Source: Pedobacter metabolipauper (GTDB taxonomy: Bacteria; Bacteroidota; Bacteroidia; Sphingobacteriales; Sphingobacteriaceae). From it: 64,000 bases of DNA. Below are positions 35,096 through 43,829 of this stretch, one piece after another (within the stretch, counting starts at the first letter, position 1; every line of letters starts with the position of its first letter). Under the pieces are notes generated by a model. The model saw only the letters and a program-made list of their open reading frames with translations. It had not been told where the DNA came from and searched no databases. The translations under genes were made by a program, and so were the position numbers. The stretch lies in NCBI RefSeq assembly GCF_004362715.1, contig NZ_SNYC01000005.1:683781-747780 (forward strand). Direction: 5' to 3'.

Positions 35096-35241
35096 TTAAT
35101 TCAATGTAGTTGAATACGGTTTTTTCACCTCAGCCCTGAGTGTATCATTTTGTGGCGTAAGCAGGTAGTCGTTTTCCGCCTTGACCACTGTTGTTAAAAA
35201 AACAAGGAGCAAATTAACGGGACTAGAACAGGTAATTTCAT
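35096..35241 (-). pseudogene. broken start of a secreted-protein gene
   Basis: On the minus strand an ATG at 35241 begins a signal peptide (MKLPVLVPLICSLFF) that stops in a run of seven T. Adding one T would continue in frame through LTTVVKA and ENDYLLTPQNDTLRAEVKKP to a stop at 35096. The segment DYLLTP-NDTL-EVKKP resembles the mature N-terminus of secreted proteins common in Sphingobacteriaceae; only about 48 residues remain, so it is both frameshifted and truncated. A TAAATTTG -7 box (35245-35252) sits just upstream. Resemblance is from memory and not verified. Confidence 0.5.
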
Positions 35242-35367
35242 ATTCAAATTTAAAAAATTTATGGAGTAGTGCCTAACTTTTTGTAAACGTTCAATAATTC
35301 AGTTAATTTTCCCCATGCATTGACCCACCAGCAATAAGCTCCAGATTTCCTCTGAGCTTTTGCGGAC

Positions 35368-37755
35368 TCATAAACTTTTTATACCTATTTTTTGAATACC
35401 AGGCTTTAATTTGATAGTACGGTGATGCCAGATAAATTCACCATTAAGATTGTTGGGCAAGGTAATTACGCCGGTTAAAAAGCCACCCTGATTCTCCAGG
35501 CGCATTTTTATTTCGCCTAATGGATGCGGCATGGCAGCTTCTACCCAGGTAAGGCTACCTAACTCAGGTGCTATTCGTACTTGTTTAAAGCCGGGTTTCA
35601 ACGGGGTTATGCCGCAAACTGTTGCCAGCAGATCGTAGTTGGGACTGGCGCTCCAGCCATGGCAGTCTGAACGGGTAGGTTCAGGCCGCTCCGCAAAAGT
35701 AGAAAGCCCTAGATCCAGCATTTGATTCCACGGTTTCAGCAACCGGAGATATTCCTTACCCAATCCCGCCTTTTTAAAGGCTTGGATCATATAAAAGCGA
35801 TAGTAAATAGTGCATTGAATGATATCCGGATCGCCTTCAATTTTTAACAGCAAAGCCTTTCTATCCTTTAGGGGAATGGCACCGGCTAAAACCGCCATAG
35901 CGTTGGTATGCTGACTAAATGTCCCTTTGTCTGGCGAATCGGCCATCATTTCTCTTTTGCGATCCCAACAGGCTTTATAAGTTGCTTCTACAAGCTTTTT
36001 AGCGCGTGTTTCGTAAACTTTAGCTTGTTGAAGCAAGCCGAAGCTCCGATAAAGTTCTTCCGCATAATTTAACGCATAAACATATTGCAGTGTCAGTACA
36101 GCAGAGTTGCCTGTTAATGCACTTTCCGGAACGCCACTCACATTTTCATTACCTTTCCAGGGCCATTCTTTGGGCCAGTCAACAAAGTTCCAAAACGGCA
36201 TTTTTGAGAGCATTCCCTGTTCACTTATATATTGCTCATGCCAGTTAAGTATCTCTGCGACACCGGGAAGCAGATTCTCAACAAACTGTTCATCACTACC
36301 AAGCATCCTGTAATCATGAAGCATGGCTATCCAGAAAAGAGAAAAAGGTGGAATAATCTGCTTCATTCCAGAGGGGTAACGGCTTTGGGTTAACCCCTCA
36401 GCAATGCGCGACTGATCAAACTGAGTGATCGCATTTTTCATTAAACGGTCGTCACCGGATACATAGAGTGATATAAGTGCCTGTATCCGGGTATCGCCTA
36501 TATATTGTAGCTGCTCATAATAAGGGCAGTCCATATAAGTATCATAAGCGCAAAGCCTACTGGTACGCCAGCCGACATTCCATATTTTTTCGAGCGAGAT
36601 ATCGCTGGAATTAAAGCTGGCATTTTCTGCAAAGGGGTAAGCCGTAAAGCTGCTTGAAAAGCTGTTTATAGTCAGCGGAAACTGATGATTCTCTATCTTG
36701 ACTTCCACATACCGGAAAGTACGATAATACAGCGGCCTGAAAAGCCGCATTGCACCACCATCTAAAATAAACACATCCTGGTTGCCTTTAACGGTCTTCC
36801 CATCAATCTCATTCCGGTTGGCTTTTTGACCGTCACTATTGGCGTACAAAGCTTCGGTGTAGGTCAGTGTTATTTTGCAATCGCGGCCACCGCTCACTAA
36901 CAACTCCGGATAGGCATTGGTAAGCGCACCCTGATCTAAAAGCAGCGTAACATTGCTGTGCGGAATTACTTCCAGCGGTTTTGTTCCTTTTATAAATTCA
37001 TCGCCAGCTAAGATCCCCTCCGCCCTGCGCACACTTTTAAAACGTTGCGGCACTTCTTCAACCATAGCAATATTTCTCTCCAGCAGTTGCCTGCCTTGTT
37101 GTTTTTCATGGTTAAACGCAATAGCTTTTTCTGTTTCAATTGCATTTTTCCAATAACGGTCATCATAACCGCTCAGTTCCCAACCCCATGGAAATCGCTG
37201 TGCGTAGATTTGCTCAAATGGCCCTGTGATGTGCAATCCAATGGCAATTGGTGCATAAGCAAAATTCTCCGTTACTCGCCATGAGGTATCAGAATTGGCT
37301 ATAGATGCAGTCCCAACGCCATCTATCAGAAGTCCGGTTTGCAGAGAAAGCTGTGCCCAGGCAGCATTTTCACCTTGGTTCCATACGGTTGCTGCTATTA
37401 TATTTTCTCCAGTTTTAAGATAAGGCGCCAGATCAATGGTTTCATATCGCCAGTGACTGACGTCAGAACGTTGAGGGCCGCTGGCAACAGCCGTACCGTT
37501 TACATATAACTGGTAACGGTTGTCAGCTGAAATATGAATGATAAAATCAGCCGGTCTGGTAGCCAAATGCAGTGTTTTACGAAAGTGATAAATACCATAA
37601 TTGGTAAGCTGCACATCGGGTGGTCCAATCCACCCTGCTTTAAATTGTGGTTTGTCCGTGTTTGGACCTGGTTTTATATTTTGAGCACAAACACAAGTAC
37701 TGCTAATCAAAAACAGCGTTAATAAAGTACCGGCATATTTAGCAAAAACTCTCAT
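35368..37755 (-). CDS. secreted alpha-L-rhamnosidase, GH78
   Basis: Exported enzyme expected to remove terminal alpha-L-rhamnose by inversion. The signal peptide ends near residue 24 (VCA). N-terminal beta-sandwich domains (to about 390; TLHLATRPADFIIHISADNRYQLYVNG is the jelly-roll binding region, key part DNRYQLYVNG) precede the six-hairpin catalytic barrel, with DCPYYEQLQYIGD at 409-421, NFVDWPKEWPW and DCHGWSASPNYDLL. A C-terminal beta-domain follows. The length of 795 is usual. Its promoter region carries the HTCS-type direct repeat shared with the SusC/SusD operon, tying it to this locus although it is transcribed away from the HTCS gene. Confidence 0.93.
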   Translation of the reverse strand: MRVFAKYAGTLLTLFLISSTCVCAQNIKPGPNTDKPQFKAGWIGPPDVQLTNYGIYHFRKTLHLATRPADFIIHISADNRYQLYVNGTAVASGPQRSDVSHWRYETIDLAPYLKTGENIIAATVWNQGENAAWAQLSLQTGLLIDGVGTASIANSDTSWRVTENFAYAPIAIGLHITGPFEQIYAQRFPWGWELSGYDDRYWKNAIETEKAIAFNHEKQQGRQLLERNIAMVEEVPQRFKSVRRAEGILAGDEFIKGTKPLEVIPHSNVTLLLDQGALTNAYPELLVSGGRDCKITLTYTEALYANSDGQKANRNEIDGKTVKGNQDVFILDGGAMRLFRPLYYRTFRYVEVKIENHQFPLTINSFSSSFTAYPFAENASFNSSDISLEKIWNVGWRTSRLCAYDTYMDCPYYEQLQYIGDTRIQALISLYVSGDDRLMKNAITQFDQSRIAEGLTQSRYPSGMKQIIPPFSLFWIAMLHDYRMLGSDEQFVENLLPGVAEILNWHEQYISEQGMLSKMPFWNFVDWPKEWPWKGNENVSGVPESALTGNSAVLTLQYVYALNYAEELYRSFGLLQQAKVYETRAKKLVEATYKACWDRKREMMADSPDKGTFSQHTNAMAVLAGAIPLKDRKALLLKIEGDPDIIQCTIYYRFYMIQAFKKAGLGKEYLRLLKPWNQMLDLGLSTFAERPEPTRSDCHGWSASPNYDLLATVCGITPLKPGFKQVRIAPELGSLTWVEAAMPHPLGEIKMRLENQGGFLTGVITLPNNLNGEFIWHHRTIKLKPGIQKIGIKSL

Positions 37756-37862
37756 TACTTATCTACCTTTAGGATTTAAAGTTTTTATCAAAAATCAATT
37801 TTTAAGTTTTACCGCAGGTACTGATATATTCCGGTCCCCTGGTAATCTCTCGTCATTAAAAG

Positions 37863-37927
37863 CAAATTACCGTTAAATCCGAGCGGGTAATTTGCCTTAT
37901 TTATCATTTCTTTTGACCTATTTATCA
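37863..37927 (-). promoter_or_regulatory. HTCS-type operator and promoter upstream of GH78
   Basis: Direct repeat TATTTATCA at 37898-37906 and 37919-37927 (21-bp period), with an extra TAATTTGCC at 37888. AAGCAAAT (37861-37867) lies leftward; read on the minus strand it gives ATTTGCTT, a likely -7 region. The same elements at identical spacing occur at 47001-47065. Orientation points to the GH78 gene, not HTCS. Confidence 0.7.
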
Positions 37928-38029
37928 TTACCAACTTATTGGCGTATTTTAATTAAAGATTTAGTATTTTAGATTTTCGGGATCATAGCTGCCATCAGCC
38001 TGATACCCAAACCAAATATAACCTGTCAA

Positions 38030-41000
38030 ATGAATATTCATCAACCTGTAGGCACATTTGTCAAACAGTACTTGTTATTGTTAATAGCTCTGTGTCCGCT
38101 TTTAAGCGCCGCCTCCGGACCCTTTTTGAAATTTACTACCATATCCAGGGATAACGGACTTTCCAACAGCACCATCAATTGCATAGTACAAGATAGTAAA
38201 GGTTTCATGTGGTTCGGTACCAATGACGGACTAAATAAATATGATGGCTACCAAATGATGGTGTATAAATATAACGCACAAAATAAATCCAGCATCAGTG
38301 ACAACTATATCAGGCACATTTATGAGGACAGGCAAAAAAACCTGTGGGTCGGAACCTCAAATGGGTTAAATTTATTCGATCGCGAGAAAGGGATCTTTAT
38401 TACCTATAAACATCAGGTAAATAAGCCTGGTTCATTATCAGACAACAGCATCAGCAGTATTCATGAAGACCATTACGGCAATCTCTGGATAGGCACTTAT
38501 CATGGCGGACTGAATATTTTTAACCGGCAAACCAAAAAGTTTACGGTATTCAAAAGAAACACTGGCAATCAATCGCTCAACTATGTAAATTATATATTTG
38601 AAGACCGTGACCATAATTTGTGGGTTGCTGCCGGCTCGGGCTTAAACAGATTTAATTACAAGACCAATAAGTTCAGTGAGGAACTGCTGATCCCAAATTT
38701 CAGGGCCAATATCAGGGTGATGCAACAAGCCCCTAACGGAGATTTCTGGATAGGAACCGAAAACTCGGGCATATATGTAGTTAGTACCAAGACCAAAATG
38801 ATCAGACATCTTGATCATATCGAAAAAGATGCATCCAGCATTGGCAGCAATTCCATTAACGATCTGATATTTGACCATAAAGGTAACCTATGGGTTGGCT
38901 GCGTAAACGGTGGCTTAAACTTACTAACTCCCGGCAGCAGCGGCTTTCATCATTATGCCGAAGATCCTGTAAATAAACCTGGCGCATTGCAACAAAAAAC
39001 CGTATCGGCACTTTTTGAAGACAATCAAGGTAATTTGTGGATTGGCACCCACCGTGGAGGAGTCAAATTATACGCACCAAAATCGCAAAACTTTGAGTTT
39101 TTTCAACATGAGGACAGCAAAAACAGTTTAAGCTACAACGATGTTAAAGCATTTTACGAAGATCCCAAAGGTAATATATGGATAGGTACAGATGGCGGCG
39201 GACTGAATAAGTATAACCGCAGCGATAATTCCTTCAAGCATTACCGCTATAACGCCTTCGACAAAAGCTCTATCAGCTGCGATGCTGTACTGGATATAAT
39301 AGATGATAACCGGGGGAATTTATTAATAGCCACCTGGGGAGGCGGTTTAAATGTTTTTAATGAAAAAACCGGAACATTTAAAAGACTGCTGAACAATCCC
39401 AATGATAACTCAAGCATCAGCTCAAACCACGTTTATAAAGTATTGAAAGACAGAAAAGGGAATTTCTGGATAGGCACTTATAATGGTGGATTAAACCGCT
39501 ATAACCCAGATAACCATACATTCTCCAAAATAACCAGGGACCCGCAAAATATAACCAGCTTTTTAGGCTACGATATTGTGTCGTTAAACGAGGATAAAAA
39601 AGGAAATATATGGATTGGCACTGATGATGCCGGCCTGAACTGCTTTGATGTAACAACCAATTCATTCAGACATTATTTTTTGAGTAAGGAGAAAAACCCC
39701 ATCGTAGAAGTGATCTATACGGACAGCAAAGGCCGCGTATGGGCTGGTCAATCAGGCCTTTATCTGTATAATGAAGAGAATGACAAGTTCGATCTATACC
39801 CAAAAAACAGCATACTGGCTTCAGAATTTATTAAGGGCATTGTTGAGGATGAAAGCGGATCGCTATGGATCTCAACGCTGAACGGTTTATTTAAGTTTAA
39901 CCCCGATAAGGGCACCTACAAAAAATACAATAAGGCAGATGGCCTGCAAAGCGAAGAGTTTTCTGCGAATGCTTTTTTGAAAAGCAGGGATGGTAAACTA
40001 TTTTTTGGTGGAATCCGGGGGTTCAATTCCTTTTATCCGCAAAACATCCTCATCAATAATTTTATCCCGAAGGTATACTTAACCGAGTTTCAAATCTTTA
40101 ATAAAAAGATTACACCACTCGATCGTAATTCGCCTTTAAAAAGCGATATCAATACAGCGAAGGAAATTATTTTAAAACACGATCAGTCCACTTTTGCATT
40201 ATCATTTGCAGCGCTTAACTATACGGCCACCAGTAATAACTTATATGCCTATAAGCTGGAAGGGTTTGACAAACAATGGATCAGCATTGGTCATGACCGA
40301 AAAGCTTTTTACACAAACATAGATCCCGGCACTTATATTTTTAAAGTAAAAGGATCAAATAATGACGGGATATGGAACAACCACGAAACCACCATCACCA
40401 TTATAATCAGGCCGCCGTACTGGCAAACGCTGTGGTTCCGCATTTTAACAGGCCTTATCTTGATAACGGTTGCTTATTATGCCCTAAGTTTTAAACGCAA
40501 GCTTGAACTTGATAAACTCGAAAAATTAAAAAAAGAGGAACTGCACCAAATACAGCTCCAGTTTTTCACCAACATATCGCATGATCTGCGCACTCCGCTC
40601 ACATTGATTATGGGCAGGCTGGAAAGGCTGATCAAGGAGGATGCAGGCGCAACCGCCGGGAGGCATTTTGCATCACTTTTTAAAAACGCCAACAGGCTCA
40701 TGAACCTGATCAATGAGTTGATGGATTTCAAAAAAGTGGAATCGTCTGCCTTGTCATTAAAGGTAGCCAGGGGGAATATAGATGTATTCATTGACGAGAT
40801 CACGGATGAATTTGTGGTGTTGGCGCACGAAAAGCAACTTAGCCTCTCCTTTAAGAAAAACTTAACCATAACCGATACGTGGTTTGATCGGCAGATACTT
40901 GAAAAAATAGCTTTAAACCTGATCCATAATGCGATTAAGTACACGTCTGCCGGCGGTAAGGTGACTGTCGAAATAGCCGATTTCCAAAACATGACGGTTA

Positions 41001-42169
41001 GCAGCTATAAAAATGAGCTGCTTATAAAAAACGAGCATCAATCTAAACAATATCTCGCCATTAAAGTAACAGATACCGGGATAGGCATCGATAAAGACTC
41101 GCTGAAACATTTATTTGAGCGTTATTACAGGATTACAGAGTCGCACTTGGGATCTGGCATTGGGCTCGCCTTTGTTAAAAGCCTTGTGGCCCTCCATAAA
41201 GGCGAAATTTATGTGTACAGTGAAAAAAATAAAGGCACAGAAGTAATTATTAAAATACCTTGTTTAAGAGATGATTATAATGAATCTGAAATATGGAATG
41301 AAACTTTAATCAGGAGTGCTGTAAGGCTGGAAAGCGTTATACCCGTTCTGCAATATACTGCAGAGCCGAGCAGTACGGCCGTAGATGATCTAATGGAAGA
41401 GGTAAATACCCATACAATTAAAAAACATATTTTAATAGTGGATGATAATCCGGAAATAATTGAATTGCTTAAAGACAGCCTAAGCAACAATTATCAAATT
41501 TCGGCAGCGGCAGATGGTGCCAACGGCATTACAAAGGCCAAAGCGGAATATCCAGACCTGATTATTAGCGACATTATGATGCCGGGAATGAATGGTATTG
41601 ACTTTTGCAGGCTGATTAAGGAAGATCTTGAAACGAGTCACATTCCGTTTTTATTGTTAACAGCCAGGGATAACATCGATTCAAAGATTGAGGGGGTCGA
41701 GTCGGGCGCCGACTATTATTTTTCCAAACCGATCAATTTTAAACTGCTGTGTTTAACGATTAAAAACATTTTTGAGCAGCGCCATAAGCTCAAAAACCAT
41801 TACGCTAAAGATCATCAGATTGAGGTGAGGGAGTTGGTGCATTCTGCCCGCGATAAAGAATTTATTGATAAGCTGCTGCTGCACATCACCGAAAATATGT
41901 CCGACCCTTATCTCGATGCAGATTTCCTCTCCGCACAAATGTGCATGAGTAAAACCAAACTGTACAATAAAATTAAAAGCATTACCGGCCAATCTATCGG
42001 TGAATTTATCCGTACCATGAGACTGCAAAAAGCAAAGGAGATCATGATCCATGAGGATATTTTTATTACTGATGTAATGTACCGGGTAGGGATGCAAACA
42101 CAATCCTACTTTACAAGGGCATTTAAAAAAGAATTCGGCAAAACACCGACTCAGTTTATTCAGAAATAA
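38030..42169 (+). CDS. hybrid two-component system regulator (HTCS)
   Basis: One-polypeptide sensor and transcription factor of 1379 residues that controls polysaccharide-use genes. A signal peptide (to about 28) is followed by two seven-bladed propellers built from repeats of the type EDxxGNLWIGTxxGGLN (about 35-690), a Y_Y_Y domain (about 700-795), a membrane helix near 805-822, HisKA with H851 in TNISHDLRTPLTLI, an ATPase domain (NLIHNAIKYT; DTGIGI; GSGIGLAFVK), a receiver with D1181 (LIISDIMMPGMNG), and an AraC-type helix-turn-helix pair at the end (about 1275-1379). All key residues are intact. The periplasmic propeller should bind an oligosaccharide of the target glycan. Confidence 0.97.
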   Translation: MNIHQPVGTFVKQYLLLLIALCPLLSAASGPFLKFTTISRDNGLSNSTINCIVQDSKGFMWFGTNDGLNKYDGYQMMVYKYNAQNKSSISDNYIRHIYEDRQKNLWVGTSNGLNLFDREKGIFITYKHQVNKPGSLSDNSISSIHEDHYGNLWIGTYHGGLNIFNRQTKKFTVFKRNTGNQSLNYVNYIFEDRDHNLWVAAGSGLNRFNYKTNKFSEELLIPNFRANIRVMQQAPNGDFWIGTENSGIYVVSTKTKMIRHLDHIEKDASSIGSNSINDLIFDHKGNLWVGCVNGGLNLLTPGSSGFHHYAEDPVNKPGALQQKTVSALFEDNQGNLWIGTHRGGVKLYAPKSQNFEFFQHEDSKNSLSYNDVKAFYEDPKGNIWIGTDGGGLNKYNRSDNSFKHYRYNAFDKSSISCDAVLDIIDDNRGNLLIATWGGGLNVFNEKTGTFKRLLNNPNDNSSISSNHVYKVLKDRKGNFWIGTYNGGLNRYNPDNHTFSKITRDPQNITSFLGYDIVSLNEDKKGNIWIGTDDAGLNCFDVTTNSFRHYFLSKEKNPIVEVIYTDSKGRVWAGQSGLYLYNEENDKFDLYPKNSILASEFIKGIVEDESGSLWISTLNGLFKFNPDKGTYKKYNKADGLQSEEFSANAFLKSRDGKLFFGGIRGFNSFYPQNILINNFIPKVYLTEFQIFNKKITPLDRNSPLKSDINTAKEIILKHDQSTFALSFAALNYTATSNNLYAYKLEGFDKQWISIGHDRKAFYTNIDPGTYIFKVKGSNNDGIWNNHETTITIIIRPPYWQTLWFRILTGLILITVAYYALSFKRKLELDKLEKLKKEELHQIQLQFFTNISHDLRTPLTLIMGRLERLIKEDAGATAGRHFASLFKNANRLMNLINELMDFKKVESSALSLKVARGNIDVFIDEITDEFVVLAHEKQLSLSFKKNLTITDTWFDRQILEKIALNLIHNAIKYTSAGGKVTVEIADFQNMTVSSYKNELLIKNEHQSKQYLAIKVTDTGIGIDKDSLKHLFERYYRITESHLGSGIGLAFVKSLVALHKGEIYVYSEKNKGTEVIIKIPCLRDDYNESEIWNETLIRSAVRLESVIPVLQYTAEPSSTAVDDLMEEVNTHTIKKHILIVDDNPEIIELLKDSLSNNYQISAAADGANGITKAKAEYPDLIISDIMMPGMNGIDFCRLIKEDLETSHIPFLLLTARDNIDSKIEGVESGADYYFSKPINFKLLCLTIKNIFEQRHKLKNHYAKDHQIEVRELVHSARDKEFIDKLLLHITENMSDPYLDADFLSAQMCMSKTKLYNKIKSITGQSIGEFIRTMRLQKAKEIMIHEDIFITDVMYRVGMQTQSYFTRAFKKEFGKTPTQFIQK

Positions 42170-42194
42170 AAGCAGCTACGCCTGCTTCCTGAAA

Positions 42195-42226
42195 CAAAAA
42201 AGGCCGCTCCCTCAAAGGGAGCAGCC
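42195..42226 (-). terminator. intrinsic terminator of the SusC/SusD operon
   Basis: Read on the minus strand, GGC-T-GCTCCCT closes on a three-base loop with AGGGAGC-G-GCC, followed by TTTTTTG. It begins 17 bases after the susD stop and lies between convergent genes. On the plus strand the same stem lacks a T-tail. Confidence 0.85.
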
Positions 42227-42242
42227 AATTATAGAGCAGTAA

Positions 42243-43814
42243 TTAATTCCAATCGTTACTGATATCCTTTGCAACGTTCGGGTTCGCATTTTTCTCCGAT
42301 ATCGGGATCGGCAGCAACACATTTTTATCCTGAAAAGGCTGCGTACCATCTTCTATTGATCGCTGGGCATTTATGATTTCTTTGGCAACCCCCCAGCGGA
42401 TCAGGTCAAAATAGCGGGCTTGCTCACCGGTGAGCTCCAACTGCCTTTCGCGCATTAAAATACCAAATGCATTGGTCTGATTACCCAGCGTAAGATAGGT
42501 TGGTGCCCCTACCCTGGCCCTTACCTGGTTAATTAAACCTAAAGGCTCAGCACCGGTATTACCCTGTTGAATGTAAGCCTCGGCCAATAACAGCAACACA
42601 TCTGCATAACGGATCACCTGACCGTTGATGCCGCTTTGCGGACCTCCATAAACAGCGATCAGATTATAGTATCCATACTTTAAATAATGATAGCCTTTAG
42701 CCGCAAATGGGTATGCAATTGGCCCGCCGGCACACTGCTGGCAATATTGCGTTTGCCCGCCGCTTGCCGCATCCCCATAAAAAGTATAGGCTGCGCGCGG
42801 ATCAACATATGGGGCGTTGGTTTGAGGATGAGCGTAGGTAAATGCCTTTACCGCTGTAGTGGTGATAAACACGTTGCTCCAGTCGTTAAAACCATACTCC
42901 TGCGCACGGTCTGAGTGGGTTGCCTTACCATTAATTTCCTGGCCTCCAAACACATAATACTGGCTGCCAATTCCCCAGTCTGTCCAGGTTTGGTTCATGA
43001 TCTGGAAAATACTTTCCTTATTGTTTTGATTGGCAGCAGTAAAAAGATCGCTGTAATTGGGTGATAAGATGTAAGCATACGGTGCTTGTGTCAGTTTGTT
43101 TAGTTCGGTAACCGCCAGCGCATATTTCTTTTGGTAGAGATAAGCTTTTCCTAAAAGCGCTGTAGCAGCTCCCTTAGTAACGCGGCCCAGATCAGTATTA
43201 GCAAATGTTACTGGCAAATCGGCCTGTGCTTCCTGCAGATCTTTTTCTACAAAAGCCCATATTTCGGCCACACCGGACCGCGGCTGCTCCAGGGTGTTGG
43301 TAGTTTCCTGATAACTGACACGCAAAGGTACCCGCCCATATAAACTGACCAGGTTAAAATAAGCATAGGCACGCAAAAATTTTGCTTCTGCGATGTACTG
43401 TTTTTGATGTGCCAGTTCTGCAGTTGTTACAGCTTTCCAAACGCCGGCTCTGTCAATCACCACATTGGCACGAAAAACCATCCGGTATAATGAGGCCCAC
43501 ATGACATCTAAAGTCGGCTGGTTATTACCGAAATTATACTGTGCAAGATTCAGCAGATCACCAGTTAACGGCTGGTCATTCTTAGCTTCGTAGCCTAAAA
43601 GGTCAAAAATAAAGTACCACTCCCGTGCCCATAAACCATTGTGCAATAAGGTGGCGTAAGTGGCTATGGTTGCCTGGTTCAATACCGCATCGCTTGCGAA
43701 ATAAGTATCGTAGGTATAGGCATTTTTGTTTTGTACATCCAGGTTCTTTTTGCAGCTGCCCGCAGTAATTAACAGCACTACGCCAAGCATATATTTGATA
43801 TATTTTTTCATCAT
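42243..43814 (-). CDS. RagB/SusD family surface lipoprotein
   Basis: Glycan-binding lid of the SusC encoded just upstream. The lipobox (LITAGSC) gives a lipidated cysteine at residue 21, followed by KKN. Family segments include KQYIAEAKFLRAYAYFNLVSLYGRVPLR, of which AKFLRAYAYFNLV is diagnostic, VTKGAATALLGKAYLYQKKY, VIRYADVLLLLAEAY and the C-terminal ERQLELTGEQARYFDLIRWG. Length 523 is normal. The gap from susC is 15 bases. A C-x2-C pair (YCQQC) in the binding half is a small oddity. It ends before a clear terminator. Confidence 0.95.
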   Translation of the reverse strand: MMKKYIKYMLGVVLLITAGSCKKNLDVQNKNAYTYDTYFASDAVLNQATIATYATLLHNGLWAREWYFIFDLLGYEAKNDQPLTGDLLNLAQYNFGNNQPTLDVMWASLYRMVFRANVVIDRAGVWKAVTTAELAHQKQYIAEAKFLRAYAYFNLVSLYGRVPLRVSYQETTNTLEQPRSGVAEIWAFVEKDLQEAQADLPVTFANTDLGRVTKGAATALLGKAYLYQKKYALAVTELNKLTQAPYAYILSPNYSDLFTAANQNNKESIFQIMNQTWTDWGIGSQYYVFGGQEINGKATHSDRAQEYGFNDWSNVFITTTAVKAFTYAHPQTNAPYVDPRAAYTFYGDAASGGQTQYCQQCAGGPIAYPFAAKGYHYLKYGYYNLIAVYGGPQSGINGQVIRYADVLLLLAEAYIQQGNTGAEPLGLINQVRARVGAPTYLTLGNQTNAFGILMRERQLELTGEQARYFDLIRWGVAKEIINAQRSIEDGTQPFQDKNVLLPIPISEKNANPNVAKDISNDWN

Positions 43815-43829
43815 TCTAATCGTTAATTT

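Noticed and set aside
35257..35371. Short minus-strand frames after the GH78 stop, one starting with an ATGA overlap
   Set aside because: Frames of about 22 and 37 codons are expected by chance and contain no recognisable motif.
38150..40100. Regular repeats of an EDxxGNLWIGTxxGGLN type suggestive of a tandem repeat locus
   Set aside because: They are the propeller blades of the HTCS sensor domain, diverged at DNA level, and not a separate repeat element.
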